Positions 18,198 to 29,210 of a DNA stretch of 37,204 nucleotides are shown here, in pieces. The notes under the pieces were generated by a model. It ran no database searches. It was given only the letters and a program-made list of their open reading frames with translations, and was not told the DNA's origin. The first letter of the stretch is position 1; the number at the start of each line of letters is the position of its first letter. The position numbers and the translations under genes were made by a program. Source of the stretch: Planoprotostelium fungivorum (lineage: Eukaryota > Evosea > Variosea > Cavosteliida > Cavosteliaceae); assembly GCA_003024175.1 (NCBI GenBank), contig MDYQ01000255.1, forward strand, positions 1-37,204, in the 5' to 3' direction.

Positions 18198-20698
18198 ATG
18201 CAGGGGAGAGTCTTTAATGCAAAGAGAGAGACCATACAACCGATCTTCATAGAAGCCGTCGAAGAAAACAAAGACATCATCTACGTCGGACACAACAGTC
18301 TCAACGCCGATTGGTGTCTCTACACTTATTTCAACGAGGTACTTCATCATCACACGATCTCTCCCATCCACATCTCATCGATCACCCCATCCTGATCTCC
18401 ATCAGTCATTCAAACGACACTTAATCAAATCGAAATCCAAAGAGAATGATCCGTGGCTATTCTATCCCAACGAAAAGGGAGGCATCCAGAACCGAATCGG
18501 TCGCTTGGATACAGATTTCACACAACCAGAGATGAACGTAGAATGGAACCGTCCGAACGGTTACGCCGATCTCTTCTTGAAGAAGATGACGTCTTATGTG
18601 ATTCACAATCATTTCAAGGCACACATTGGATTGCTGGGAGTCAATCGAGCTGATGTCTTTGTCGTGCTGAAGAAGATGAGAGAGTTTATAGAGAAGAACG
18701 AACGAGAGAACGTGAGTCATCGTGCATCACCATCACCATCTCATCATCATGTGAAATCATCTGATCATCATGTGTTTCATATCTTGTGATCTCATCATCA
18801 CGTGAAATGATCTCATCTTGTGATCTCATTTGATCATCATATCATTTGATCTCATCTCATCATGATGTGAAGATCAGAAGACAAGACGACTCACCTCGAC
18901 CAGAGACAATTCATCACGAAGACACATAGCGGTGACGATCTACTCTGGAAGTTGACCACATCCGACGAGAAGCCACAAAACTTTGACGGACACATCGAAA
19001 TCACAGCCATCGAAGAGAGAGACGTGGAAGAGAAGGCACCTCTCCTCACACAAGACACACTCAACTACCACCTGTACAAGCACTTGGGATGGAGTCACGA
19101 ATTCACTCGTGTTGCATTCGACAAGCTACAGGGAGATCACTGTGTCATGGAAATGGACTCTGTCGTATATCCAGAACAAACGAAGAGTTTGTTTGCAGAT
19201 TCCGTACAGTGAGAGTTTTTTCAATGGAAAAAGTAAAACTCATTTTCGCAGGATTCTCATGCAAAACGAATTTTTTGGTCAATTGAAAGATGATGTAGAC
19301 ATTGAGCGTGTCGATCTGACGCACAAGGGGGAGATGGCGAAGGTCATCTTGTTGACGCAGCGAGGAGGATTGAATGTCATCGATGGAGAATCCGTGGGAT
19401 ACATGGGAAGTCACGTGACTGACGTCGTGGGACGGGCTACGGTCATCAGGTGAGATGTCAGATGAGATGTCATGAGTTGATGAGGGTAGTTGTATGCCAT
19501 CCAACAAGACGAAGGAGAGGAAAATTCACGGAATTGTCAAGAGTGGCGGGAAGGAGTTTTCGGTCGTGGCGACGGAGACATTCGACGTAGAGTTGGGGTG
19601 GAAGAAGTTGACCTATCGATCAGGTATACACACTTCCATCATCAGAACACATCACCACCATGTCATCACTGTGATCATCTCAATGATCATCACAATGATC
19701 ATCACAATGTCATCATAGCAATTTCATCACCAGAACACATCATCACCAGAACACATCATCACCATGTCATCACCACAACACCATCTTCCGAATATACATC
19801 CTCCACCGATGACACGACCCTCTACTGATGTGAATCAACAGACCAATCAGAAATCATCACGAAGAAGCGAACGCTGAGTGAAGAACGAATCGAAGAGACA
19901 CGAGTCGGAGCCATCATTCCTCTGGAATCCGTACCCTTACTCACTCCGTAAGTTCTCTACCCTCCCCCCCCTCACTTTTCTCAGAAAAGTCACGCGGGAG
20001 ACCGCCGTCGACTACTTCAACACCTTTTTACCAGTCGAAACGTACATCAACTGGGGCCCTCACACTCTCATCGATCGAATGATCAACTATCGTCTGTTTT
20101 TAGTCACGGAAGAGGATCTACACATGCACAAGAATGGAAACAGTATGTTACAGTTGGTGGCAGATAAGGCTCCACACCTCCTGCAGGAAGATGTCCACAC
20201 GAACATCCTCGATGTGATGCGATCTACTGCAGTGGGGGACATCACAGTGACGGAATACGTTGATTTTATCGATGGGCATTTCAAGAAATCGAACAAGATG
20301 ATGGCTAACGTCGACACATGGAAGTACATGATGACACCGTGCAGAGGTGACGACGATGATGATGGAGACGATGAATGATGAGAGACAGAGTGTGGACAGC
20401 CTCTACATTTTATCAGCAGAGTGGCCACGGTGAAAACGGTTCGATTCGTCTGTAGTGGATGTAAAGTAGACATTCGAACGAGATATTTGAACTTGGTGAG
20501 TGTAGATAGATAACGGTATATATTTGATGAAGACAATCATGATCGTGATGGAGATGATGGCAACTGATGAGTCAACAGGCGGAGTGTGAAGAGCTGATGG
20601 CCACAGAGAAGGTGTCAACGAGGAATCAACGTCTATCAGGAAAACAAGAGTTTTACGTCTACCAGAATGGGAAGCTGAATTACTCTTACTCGAAATGA
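18198..20698 (+). CDS. unidentified ~590-residue protein
   Basis: About nine exons in phase from ATG 18198 (MQGRVFNAKRETIQPIFI) to TGA 20696-20698; the upstream gene's last stop is 44 bases away. Two introns (18715-18886 and ~19622-19840) are unusually long and built of ATCATC-like repeats. The protein looks globular: YVGHNSLNADWCLYTYFNE, GLLGVNRADVFVVLKKMREF, HLYKHLGWSHEFTRVAFDKL, VILLTQRGGLNVIDGESVGY, INWGPHTLIDRMINYRLF, and a Cys pair FVCSGCKVDIRTRYLN near the end, possibly half of a metal site with the earlier MTPC. The last exon ends KQEFYVYQNGKLNYSYSK. I recognise no family. Its last exon plus flanks is copied in inverted orientation at 31882-32070. Confidence 0.65.
18715..18886 (+). 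repeat. low-complexity intron of ATCATCATGTG-like repeats
   Basis: The intron between the NEREN and TTHLDQ codons is ~3-4 times longer than its neighbours and consists of degenerate repeats of CATCATCATGTGA and GATCTCATC. It uses a GTGAGT donor. Similar ATC-rich expansions occur in other introns of the window. Confidence 0.6.
19627..19840 (+). repeat. low-complexity intron of CAGAACACATCATCACC repeats
   Basis: Second long intron of the same gene. It contains three to four copies of a CAGAACACATCATCACCA unit and of CAATGATCATCA, flanked by a GTATAC donor and an AACAG acceptor. Confidence 0.6.
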
Positions 20699-20729
20699 TA
20701 AAGAGGACTTCAAATCGTTTTGCCTCGCA
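20541..20729 (+). repeat. 189-base segment duplicated in inverted orientation (copy A)
   Basis: Covers the end of the last intron, the whole last exon (ending NYSYSK) and ~30 bases of 3' flank of the unidentified gene. The reverse complement of 31882-32070 aligns to it without gaps; I count about nine mismatches. Confidence 0.9.
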
Positions 20730-21142
20730 GAATCCGCGCATCATCTGGCGTCCATTCACTCACTTAGATTCACGTCCAATTGACATCGATCAGTTGCATT
20801 GCTTCGATCTCTCATTTACCACTCGAGAGAAGATGAACGAGGTATACTTGGATGGAGAAGTTGATGAATTGTATGAATTCCTCAGCAGTGAGAAGCTCGG
20901 TCATGGAAATTAGGAATACTGCAAAGACTCATGTCATCACAACACAGATCACACTCAGTACAGCTGTACCACTCCTCAAGACGACAATGGGGTTAGAGGA
21001 TGAGAAGGACATTCATAGAAGATGACGTCAGTGTGGCGGAAGCGGGAAGATTGAATCGGCGAGTTCCAACCCGCGGACTCTTCCTCAGTTTCTCCGAAAA
21101 CATTCCGACAGAGCAAAACTGGGCCGGCCCACACATCACATC
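20699..21142. other. gap between the unidentified gene and DBF4; possible small exon
   Basis: An ATG-initiated 72-codon frame runs 20695-20913 (MIKRTSNRFASQ... SSEKLGHGN), overlapping the upstream stop as ATGA. It looks moderately protein-like (RPIDIDQLHCFDLSF, VYLDGEVDELYEFLSS). It could be a small gene or an upstream exon of the DBF4-like gene, but no join was found. The remainder shows no gene. Confidence 0.3.
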
Positions 21143-22841
21143 ATGTCCAGACAGACTCTACCGTCAGTGGATGACAAGGGGAAACTGGTGAATCATTTAC
21201 AAGGAGGGGAGCATTCAGCGGATCAGCTGCCTCCATTTATGATGACTCAGAATATGTATCGAAGATCAGGTGAGATGAGAGTCAATGAAGGGATGGGAAT
21301 GTACTGATACGATTTTTAGAACAAGAATCACAGATGTCTTTACCAAGTGATTTTCTCTTTGTGTTGCGAATCATCTGAACAATGAACAGAGACCGAAACG
21401 AGTCATGCTCGTCCTGGTTTATTCGTTCCTTTGCATGGTACGACAAATACAGAAGAGCCCCGGCCACATCTATTCACGTCCGTTACACCGAGGACTTCAT
21501 TTGAAGGCTGTGTCTTCTTTTTAGACGTTTCTTCTTCCATCACGAAAAAATTAGTCAACCCCATCGTAGCTTTCGGTGGTAAAGTGAGATATCCATTCCA
21601 CATCACATCATTTTCCATCTTCTCATCGCACTTAACAGGTGGAAGGAACGTTCAACGTGTCACTGATCACACATCTCATTACAAATCAAGCACCGAGTCA
21701 TAATCCTTCCACCGATCTGACGGATAGTGAGTCATCCAACATCCCCATGCGACGCTGAAATCATGTCACAGACAGTAGCTATGTCCCCACTCGAAGAAAA
21801 AAGATCTTGAAGTCATCCGTCGGGGGAGAATCAAAAGACTTTGTATCTATGTGTAAAATGTATAATAAGACGATATGGACAGTTCAAGATCTGATCATGG
21901 CTCTGTCGCGGCTGTCGAACCTGCAACACGCTCGCAACGCGAAGAGGGCGTGAGTGATGGTGTAGATGATGTCATCTCATTTCATTTCAGGACTCAACCG
22001 AATCTGACTGGGCCCAAGGTCAACTCTCTCCTCTTCAACCATGCAACTGCGCAGCAGCATCCAGCCTTCTCTGTGGGTGATGATGATGATGGATCATGCT
22101 GATCGATATGAACAGATACCCTCCATGTTATCGAACGGTCACTCTAATTATATGAGTTCATCTGTACCGAATGCAATACCACCTCCGTTGAAACACAGTA
22201 TGGTGAGAAATCAAACACGATGTTTATTTTGCCATTCTGAATGACGATAGATGCTGCCGAATCAGAATATGAGCAATTATTCATCTTCAGGATCACAAAT
22301 GAAAGCCCTTCCAAAGTCGAGTCTGATCGTAGAGGATACGGTCACCAACTGCAAGCCTCTCATCAAACATTTTTCAACCATAGAGAAGAGGGTGATCAAT
22401 CGTTTTCAAACATCTGATGTCAACACTCATCGTCTAACATCATTAACATCACACCATCGAACCTGATCATCATCCAATCACATCATCAAATAAACATCAC
22501 ATCATCAAACATCACATCATCACCAACATCATCTAAACATTCTCCAGGGCCACTCTTGTTTTCCCAAACTCAACTTGGAATCCACTTTTCCCCTCCTGTC
22601 TCCCTTTCTATCCTACGAAGAGGCACTCATCGTGTGGAAGAAGAAGAACGAGAGAGAAGCTGCAGAGAGAGAGACACCAGCGAAGCCTGCAAAGAAGGAA
22701 GGATGGTGCGAGTGCTGCCTGGTCAAATACGAAGACTTGGACCAACACGTGAAGACGATGAAGCACGTGGACTACGCGATGAACGACGGAAACTACGCAG
22801 AGATCGATGCCTTTATCAGGGACATGAACGGAGAGACATAA
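21143..22841 (+). CDS. DBF4: DBF4-like regulatory subunit of Cdc7 kinase (DDK)
   Basis: Roughly nine exons in phase. All three Dbf4 landmarks occur in order. Motif N (BRCT-like): FEGCVFFLDVSSSITKKLVN, IVAFGGKVEGTFNVSLITHL and ITNQAPSHNP (~21493-21700). Motif M: SLIVEDTVTNCKPLIKHFS followed after an intron by GHSCFP (~22320-22565). Motif C, the Dbf4-type zinc finger at the C-terminus: GWCECCLVKYEDLDQHVK then MKHVDYAMNDGNYAEID, with C-x2-C and two His. Dbf4 binds and activates Cdc7, which phosphorylates MCM at licensed origins; motif M contacts the kinase. The start is the ATG at 21143 (MSRQTLPSVDDKG), but the frame is open upstream and an earlier exon is possible. It converges on TAF2 with only 36 bases between stops. 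Confidence 0.85.
22443..22546 (+). repeat. CATCACATCATCAAA-rich intron segment
   Basis: Most of the last DBF4 intron (starting GTGATC at ~22391, ending CTCCAG at ~22547) consists of repeated CATCACATCATCAAA / ACATCATC units. Confidence 0.5.
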
Positions 22842-22877
22842 AGAGGACGTTTGTCATGTGTCGGTGTGATGATGGTC

Positions 22878-25800
22878 TCAGACGTCGCGGGTGCCGATGG
22901 TTCCGTCTCCGATTCGGAGGGTGATGCGAACGGGGCCGATGTCCGAGCCGGAGTCGGGATTGAGAAGGGCGGGATCGGCGATGTACAGAGGATCGATGGG
23001 GGATTCGTTCGGAATCGGATCGGGAATCGGAATCTACCTTTTTCTTCAATCTTTTTCACGTTTTCTTCACTTTTTTTCACTTTCGATATTTTTCTTTTCA
23101 CGATGGATAAGAAAAGAAAAAAAATCTCACCAAATCCCGCATCGAGATTCGGATGTGTGTGTCTACAATGGTGGCCGTACACGACACTTCAGGGTGGGCG
23201 GGAACAGACTGAGCCTTGGCCTTCTTACTCGTCCCCCTCTTCTTCGCTACTACCGCGGGTGCCGCAATAACCGGTGAGGTAACCCCCGACGTGGGTGGCT
23301 GCAGGGGTTTAGTTTTCGAACCCCGTTCCCGCCATTTTTCACCTTGATCGAAATTTTCTTGGGAAGGGTGGGTGATAGGGCGGCGGCTACTGGTTCTTCC
23401 GGTACGCTCTGACCGTAATCGGCCGTAAGTGGTGGTGGCGACATCTGCATACGTCGTTACAAAGAATGGCGGGAAAAAATGGCGGGAAAACATACCCCTT
23501 CCTTGGGTGGTTTAATACGTAACGTCTTCGGTGGCGCGTTGTAGTCCGGCGTAACTCTGACCTTCTGCTCTACACCGGGAACGTAATCTGCCTCTGCACG
23601 GTTTCAATTCCCACTCCCTTCCTTTTTTTTACCTTCGTCTACCCTCCTCTTATGTCCCCTGCCGCTGCTGCCGCTGTTCGCAGTAAGAGAAGCTGCCGGA
23701 GGATATTGAAATGACTGAGATGAAACTGTGGGTTGTTTGATCGTCAAGATGCGATTGCCCTTCTGCTAAAATGTCGGTGAAATTTCGAATGAGAATTGGG
23801 ACGTCCCAAATACTCACGTTGTGATTGGGACGGTCCTTCCTCTGATTCGTTTTGGGACCTCCCCATACGTTGGTGATGAATTTTCTCAGAAGAGTCCTCA
23901 GCCTGGCGTCACAGCCGGTATCAGGACCACTGTACAACGTCTCAATTCGTGTCGTAACGACATGACTTACTTCAAGATGTACCATAGTCGATTGAAGATC
24001 GAATTGTTGTGGGAGAGAGATCGTTGAAAGTCTTTCATTTTGGGGAACTGATGATCTTGTGCGTACAGATCCATCTGTCCACTCATTCGATCGTAATTCA
24101 CCTGTTTTCGTTACCATCTACACCGTTGTAGACGAACAATAAGATAAAATAAAATCACCTCGTGTGGGCGTTTGGGGTGAGACAGCCTCTGGATGATCTT
24201 GCAGCGGATGTAAGGGCTCGTCTCTACCGCAAACAATTGAATGAGAAATTCTAAAATGCTGGAAGAAGAGGAGAGGGGCTCGTCTGTGTTGCCTCTCATG
24301 TTCTCGTGGTGGAAGTCAGAGTGTTCGAAGAAGTTCAACATCAGGACGATGAGACAGGAGATGGCAGTCACTCGAACTCCTTCATAGTGTCCATACCTGT
24401 GTGGAATTGAATGAAATTACAAATCGATTGAAATTCGAAATTGAATCAAGTTGCAGTGGATTGAAATTGGAAATTGAATGGCATCAGAAATTGGAAATTG
24501 AATGGCATCAGAAATTGTTTGAAATTTGTTTGTTTTTGTTTTTTTCTAAGAAGGAATGTGAAAAAGAAAAATCTCACGTGGTATACTCTCGGAATAATTC
24601 CGGATTCTTCGGAGCTCTCCTCTCACACTGCATCTCACATATCCCCTGCACGATTTGAATTTCAAACGTGGCGGGAAATATCTCACGTTCAAACATGAAA
24701 TCGTGACGGTGTTGTGATAAGAGGGAAGTAACTTCTCCACGTTCAGATGTCGTTCGAGTTGTTTGTAGATCTTCAATTCAAACTTTCTGTTCATCGGTCG
24801 CATGAGTGACACCGAAGTGAGAAGAGAGGCCAGATAGTAATTGTCCATATACTATCGCTCGTCAATTCTGACAGTCGACACACTCTTCACCTGATTGATG
24901 GTGTTGTCGTTGTTCTTCAGAACATCCAATATAAACTCTACGATGTCGTCTGGCGTGTGATTGTCGTTGGATCGGATGCTACCGATGGCCTCCACGCAAC
25001 CCTGTCGACGGTGAATTTTCCTCGAAATTTCACTGTACGGCGTGTCACCCTCTGTATCATGGCCGTGATCAGATTTCTAAAGTCGTTCGGTTTCACTTGC
25101 AGCCCCTTCGCATCGAAGAAGTGATCGCGGAAATATTTGTTCAAGTGGTCCCAGCCTGTCACCGAGTTCTACGCGAAATTTCAGTCATCGTACAATCGTC
25201 ATTTCACCTTGGCTAACGCTCTGGCGGCGTCGATTCGAATTCGGTAGAACTTTTGGTTGTCGTTCAACACTTTGTTCAGCTGATCGATCGACCCAAATGA
25301 ATTGACCACTGTCTCTTTCAACGCCTCAATAGCCTGCACCTCGTCATGATATCATATTGACATCCCCACACGCTCGGATGACATCGTACGGATGTGCGTG
25401 ACGTCACGTGTGATATCTCACCTCGTACTGAGCGAAGACGTCCAAGTCTTGTTCCAATTGATTGATCCAGTAGAATTCGGGTTGTTTGATGTACACGATG
25501 TTCAGCGTGTCTAAATCAGGATCCACCCTCACCCAACTGATGGGTGTTTCGTTTCTACCCAACGTCAACTTGAAAATCAAATAAAACTCACATTTTCGGT
25601 GTCTCTCCATCGCCCACTTCTTCATCACTCTTCTCTTCTGGATTGTTCATCATCTCTTTCTTTGTCTTCTTCTTCTTTCTCGGTTTCTTCACTCTAGAAT
25701 GACACACCAACTCTGTGAAGAAATATTCGTCGTCGGTGGAGATCACGTGATCGTACGGTCCGTCCAGCTCGTTCACCCTCACCGTGAAGGAGATCTACAC

Positions 25801-28068
25801 CTCGTCACGGTACATAACTCGAAATTTCATCTCTCACCGCCACCCTCCCGGCTGGTGACCGATTCTGCTTCATGGCAAATTCTAAGACGTGTTTCCTCTT
25901 GTTGAATTCCATGGCACAAGCTATATTAGAGCAGCCTTCTCTGTGCAGCCACCGGTCGGCGAAGCCCTTCAGATCGTGACCGGTCAGCCTCCGAATGGTC
26001 TTTAGAATCTTCTTCGTGATCATGTTTCGATCTACAACGCGCGAGTCTGGATCATCGGCGGTGGGGGAGACGAGGGAGGAGATGACCTGAGGGGGTTGAA
26101 TGAAATTTCGACGAGTTTTCACCGACTTTTCGGAAGGCATCGAGCCCGACTTTTCGTTCGATCATGTATACGACGATGGCAGACTTTCTCGCGAAAATCT
26201 TGTTTTCAAATATCTCTACCGGATGAATGAACGCGTTGTGATTCAGCGGCTGCTGCCCGACATCGTGGAGACATACCCACTCCATCTCCTTTTCATCACA
26301 TCAACATCAGATGAAGAGATGTCTACGATCACCTTCATCATGCGATATCGGTATTCATTATGACCGAACATCTTCCTCAGAAATAATTCGGCGATGTATC
26401 GTGAGATTCCAACGGTGATCCAAGAGTCACTCCTGTCGTGATGTCATCCTCTTTCGAAATCAAACTCTCTCACCATCCTCTGATGGAGACAAATTGCCCG
26501 AAAAATTGTGCGGTCAGGCCGTAGGTCAGCTTCCTCCTCGTTCGGAAGACTTGATCGATGACAGTGTTCGGATGTAACAAGTGTGTCGACAAAATGGATG
26601 CCGACATGAAAGAGCAGACGGATTTGGGTGTGTCCTCCACAAAGACCTGTGATGACGTCATCGTGATGTCATATGACGTGGCAATCACTTGACGGTAAGT
26701 TGTGAAGGGATATTGGAAGGCAAGGTATTCGTCAAAGAAAGTGAAAGCTTGTTTCAAGAAGGAGACGGTCTCCTTCAGTTCTGCCTCCCTGCCCGGTAGA
26801 CAATAATGCGTGACCTGATACGTTCATACGTACTCTACGCAGAGTAACACTCACCATCGGTAGTTTGGGGTCGGTGTAGACGAAAAAATCTCCGACACTG
26901 AGAAGGAGAGAAGAAGCAGTGGATGGACTGCTCAACCGATACGTAAAAGTCGTCTTCGTATCATCTTGATTATTCGTCTGCACTCGCATCAACACGCGAA
27001 ATCAAACGACACGGCATCGCATCATCTACAACCCGCCATTTCATCACCTGAGAGACGAGATCACCACTGAACACGGCGGTGTACCCTCTCTCCACCGTGA
27101 TCTCTACCTCGAACGTGTTTCGGTCGACGAGAGTGTCTACGCAGGGGAACCACATCCTACCACACTGTATCTCGTTCGTAACGTACATGTCTGGGAACAT
27201 CAGGGAAGATGTGTCGACGTCGACTCACGCGGAGAGCGAGTGGGGTAAGCTTTTGGATCGGGCAGGACAAAGTGGATGCCACCTTTTGGCTTGATGAGCT
27301 CGTAATCGATGCGGAGTTTCAGTTCGTCACGATTCGACTCGATTGCACCGTTTGAATTGGGAGAACCATTTTCTGACGTTCGTGTCAGGGGATGAGACGG
27401 ATGATAAGATGATGATTCGGATGGATGGATGATCGTGTGATGGAATGGGAGGAGGAGGAGGATATCACCGGCTCGTCTCCCTCTCTTTCGTTCGTCTGCG
27501 ATCTCCTGGGGGACGAAGATGCACAGCTCGCCATCATCTGAAGCAAATTGACTCGCTCTCCAATAGTCGTTGAATTGATCGATGGACTGAATCTCATCTT
27601 CGGGGAGAACGATCTGATGTCTTTCAGTTGGAGAATGAAAAAAGGACATGATGTCCATCACCTCGAGGTAATTCTTCATATCGTAAGAGGCCTCTGCATC
27701 GTCGATCTCGGCTCGTCTGATACGTACAGATGTTAAAGACGATAAATGAAATCGTTAATGATAAGACAACTTGGGGAAGGATATGACACTGCCTGCAATT
27801 CAATTTGATCTCTCTGCTATCCCAGAGTTTGTAAGTGAGATCGACTAATGTCAATTCTGTGGTGGCCTGAGACCATTTCAGATTTCCACTGAATAGACAT
27901 AACATCGCTCACCTTAATAATCTGTTTGGATAGAAACACTTCCAAGACTAATTTCTGGTGTGCTATTGCAGGAGATCAGATGCACATTTAGAATCACTCC
28001 GTTCTCGATGACTCACCGACTCTAAAGTTCCTTCTTGAACCTGAAGAGCGCGGACCATCGTTGTTCAT
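22878..28068 (-). CDS. TAF2: TFIID subunit TAF2 (inactive M1-aminopeptidase-like)
   Basis: A long gene with ~20 short-intron exons. N-terminus: RVAHQKLVLEVFLSKQII, TTELTLVDLTYKLWD, EIKLNCRQCHIL, a TAF2/M1 hallmark. Then LKLRIDYELIKPKGGIHFVL, the GRMWFPCVDTLVDRNTFEVE block and GYTAVFSGDL. Where active M1 enzymes have HExxHxWFG this protein has RRKLTYGLTAQFFGQFVS, so the zinc ligands are missing, as in all TAF2. KKMFGHNEYRYRM-like RKMFGHNEYRYRM, NELDGPYDHVI, a KKPRKKKKTKK insert and WVRVDPDLDTLNIVYIKQPE follow, then HEAT-like repeats (IEALKETVVNSFG, WDHLNKYFRDHF). The C-terminal tail is Lys/Pro/Ala-rich and ends IPIPDPIPNE...GDGTIGTRDV at 22878. Function: core-promoter (Inr) recognition within TFIID in the nucleus. 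The start at 28068 gives MNNDGPRSSGSRRNF directly before the conserved domain. Confidence 0.9.
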
Positions 28069-28187
28069 CTCCTCATGCAGAGTGATTGTCGCTGAATCGT
28101 CCGCCCAATTCTACTTGAAATTTTGAACTTTCGTAGAATGGTCAATTCCACAACCGACATGATATGGCCACCAACAAGATGCGACGT

Positions 28188-29124
28188 TTATAGGGAAGAA
28201 CATCGAATAATTCTATCATACCATTTGTCTCTCATCTCATGGGAACACGTTTGGTGTGCGTACCAGACGTTCTTCATCACAAATGGATTTCATCAAGGGG
28301 AGCACTGTTCTTGCCTACCTCAACTTGTTCATCGTAGAACATATTATCTTGGCAGCTGCAGCTGCAGGGAGGTAGTTGAGTTACGTTCCTCCGTGGAATG
28401 TTTGTGTGAGTGTAAGTACAATTCTCATACACTCGGGTAATCGAACATCATGATCACTCTGTCGTCATGATGTGAGTGACGACGATCACCTGGATCGTTG
28501 TTACTGATGATAAGAAACTCTTTTTTCACTCCCATAGAGAATATCATTTGATATGAGATGTTCCAAATGACGAAGGTGCCCGCGAATCTGAAGCGTCCAA
28601 CCACTCTGTAAGAAGAATTAGGACTAGACCTCGCGGGCGTTCCCTCTTTACATTGCCGCATCTACGTCTTGCTCTTGGCTACGAATTTGAATGTAACCAG
28701 CTTCGAGTTGAAATTGATGTCGAGGAGATGCACTCACAAACTGGTACTTTTATAATCTGCAGTATAGTAGGTCGACCGTAAATTGCGTGGTGTATTGTAC
28801 TTCTGATCAACCAGTGAGAGCTCATCATCATCTTCGATGTAGCAGGTTGGGTGTGGTGACACCGAGACGAATCTGAAAACCTCTTCATTTAGAAATGCCC
28901 TGCGCGGATGGAATGTGCAATATCGTGATCGTGACGTGAACACAGTCGGTGCTCAGACTCCCGATGAATGGCCACCGTTAAAATGTCATAAATCTCCTTG
29001 CAATCATCACGTGGTGGACGACAGACGTGAGATATACATGATAAGAGAGTTACCGCTTGATCCAAAAAACTTCTCGGTTCAATGATTTGAGACACTCCTC
29101 CCGAAAGGTGCCAAAACCATTCAT
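28188..29124 (-). CDS. uncharacterised Cys-containing protein
   Basis: Exons link in phase over most of the length: EIYDILTVAIHRESEHR, AFLNEEVFRFVSVSPHPTCY, LSLVDQKYNTPRNLRSTYYT, LVTFKFVAKSKTVVGRFRFA, FVIWNISYQMIFSMGVKKEF, then VYENCTYTHTNIPRRNVTQL, PPCSCSCQDNMFYDEQVE and a terminal NVWYAHQTCSHEMRDKWYD...CSSL (TAA at 28188). The Cys cluster and two N-x-T sites near the end would suit a secreted or lumenal protein, but I see no signal peptide because the 5' exon is uncertain. The ATG at 29124 is tentative. No family recognised. It is tandem with TAF2 (119 bases downstream) and divergent from the VPS9 gene (86 bases). Confidence 0.45.
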
Positions 29125-29210
29125 TGCATTACACCTCATCATCTATCCTTGGCAGATTTCATATAGAGGTTAAACACTGGGCCGAATTCATACAAAGAGG
29201 CGCGAGCAAG

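Noticed and set aside
20403-20759. 118-codon minus-strand frame that is highly similar to a plus-strand frame at 31864-32133
   Set aside because: The protein-level similarity is only the antisense reading of the 189-base inverted duplication; the real coding frame is the plus strand at 20.5-20.7 kb.
20695-20913. ATGA-overlapping second cistron after the unidentified gene
   Set aside because: Stop-start overlap is a prokaryotic signature and this genome is clearly spliced and eukaryotic; no join or family supports it, so it is only mentioned as a possible exon.
22793-23277. Several overlapping long frames on both strands around 23 kb
   Set aside because: Low-complexity GATTCCGATTCC-like sequence keeps many frames open; the TAF2 tail frame (ending GTRDV) is the only one that joins upstream exons.
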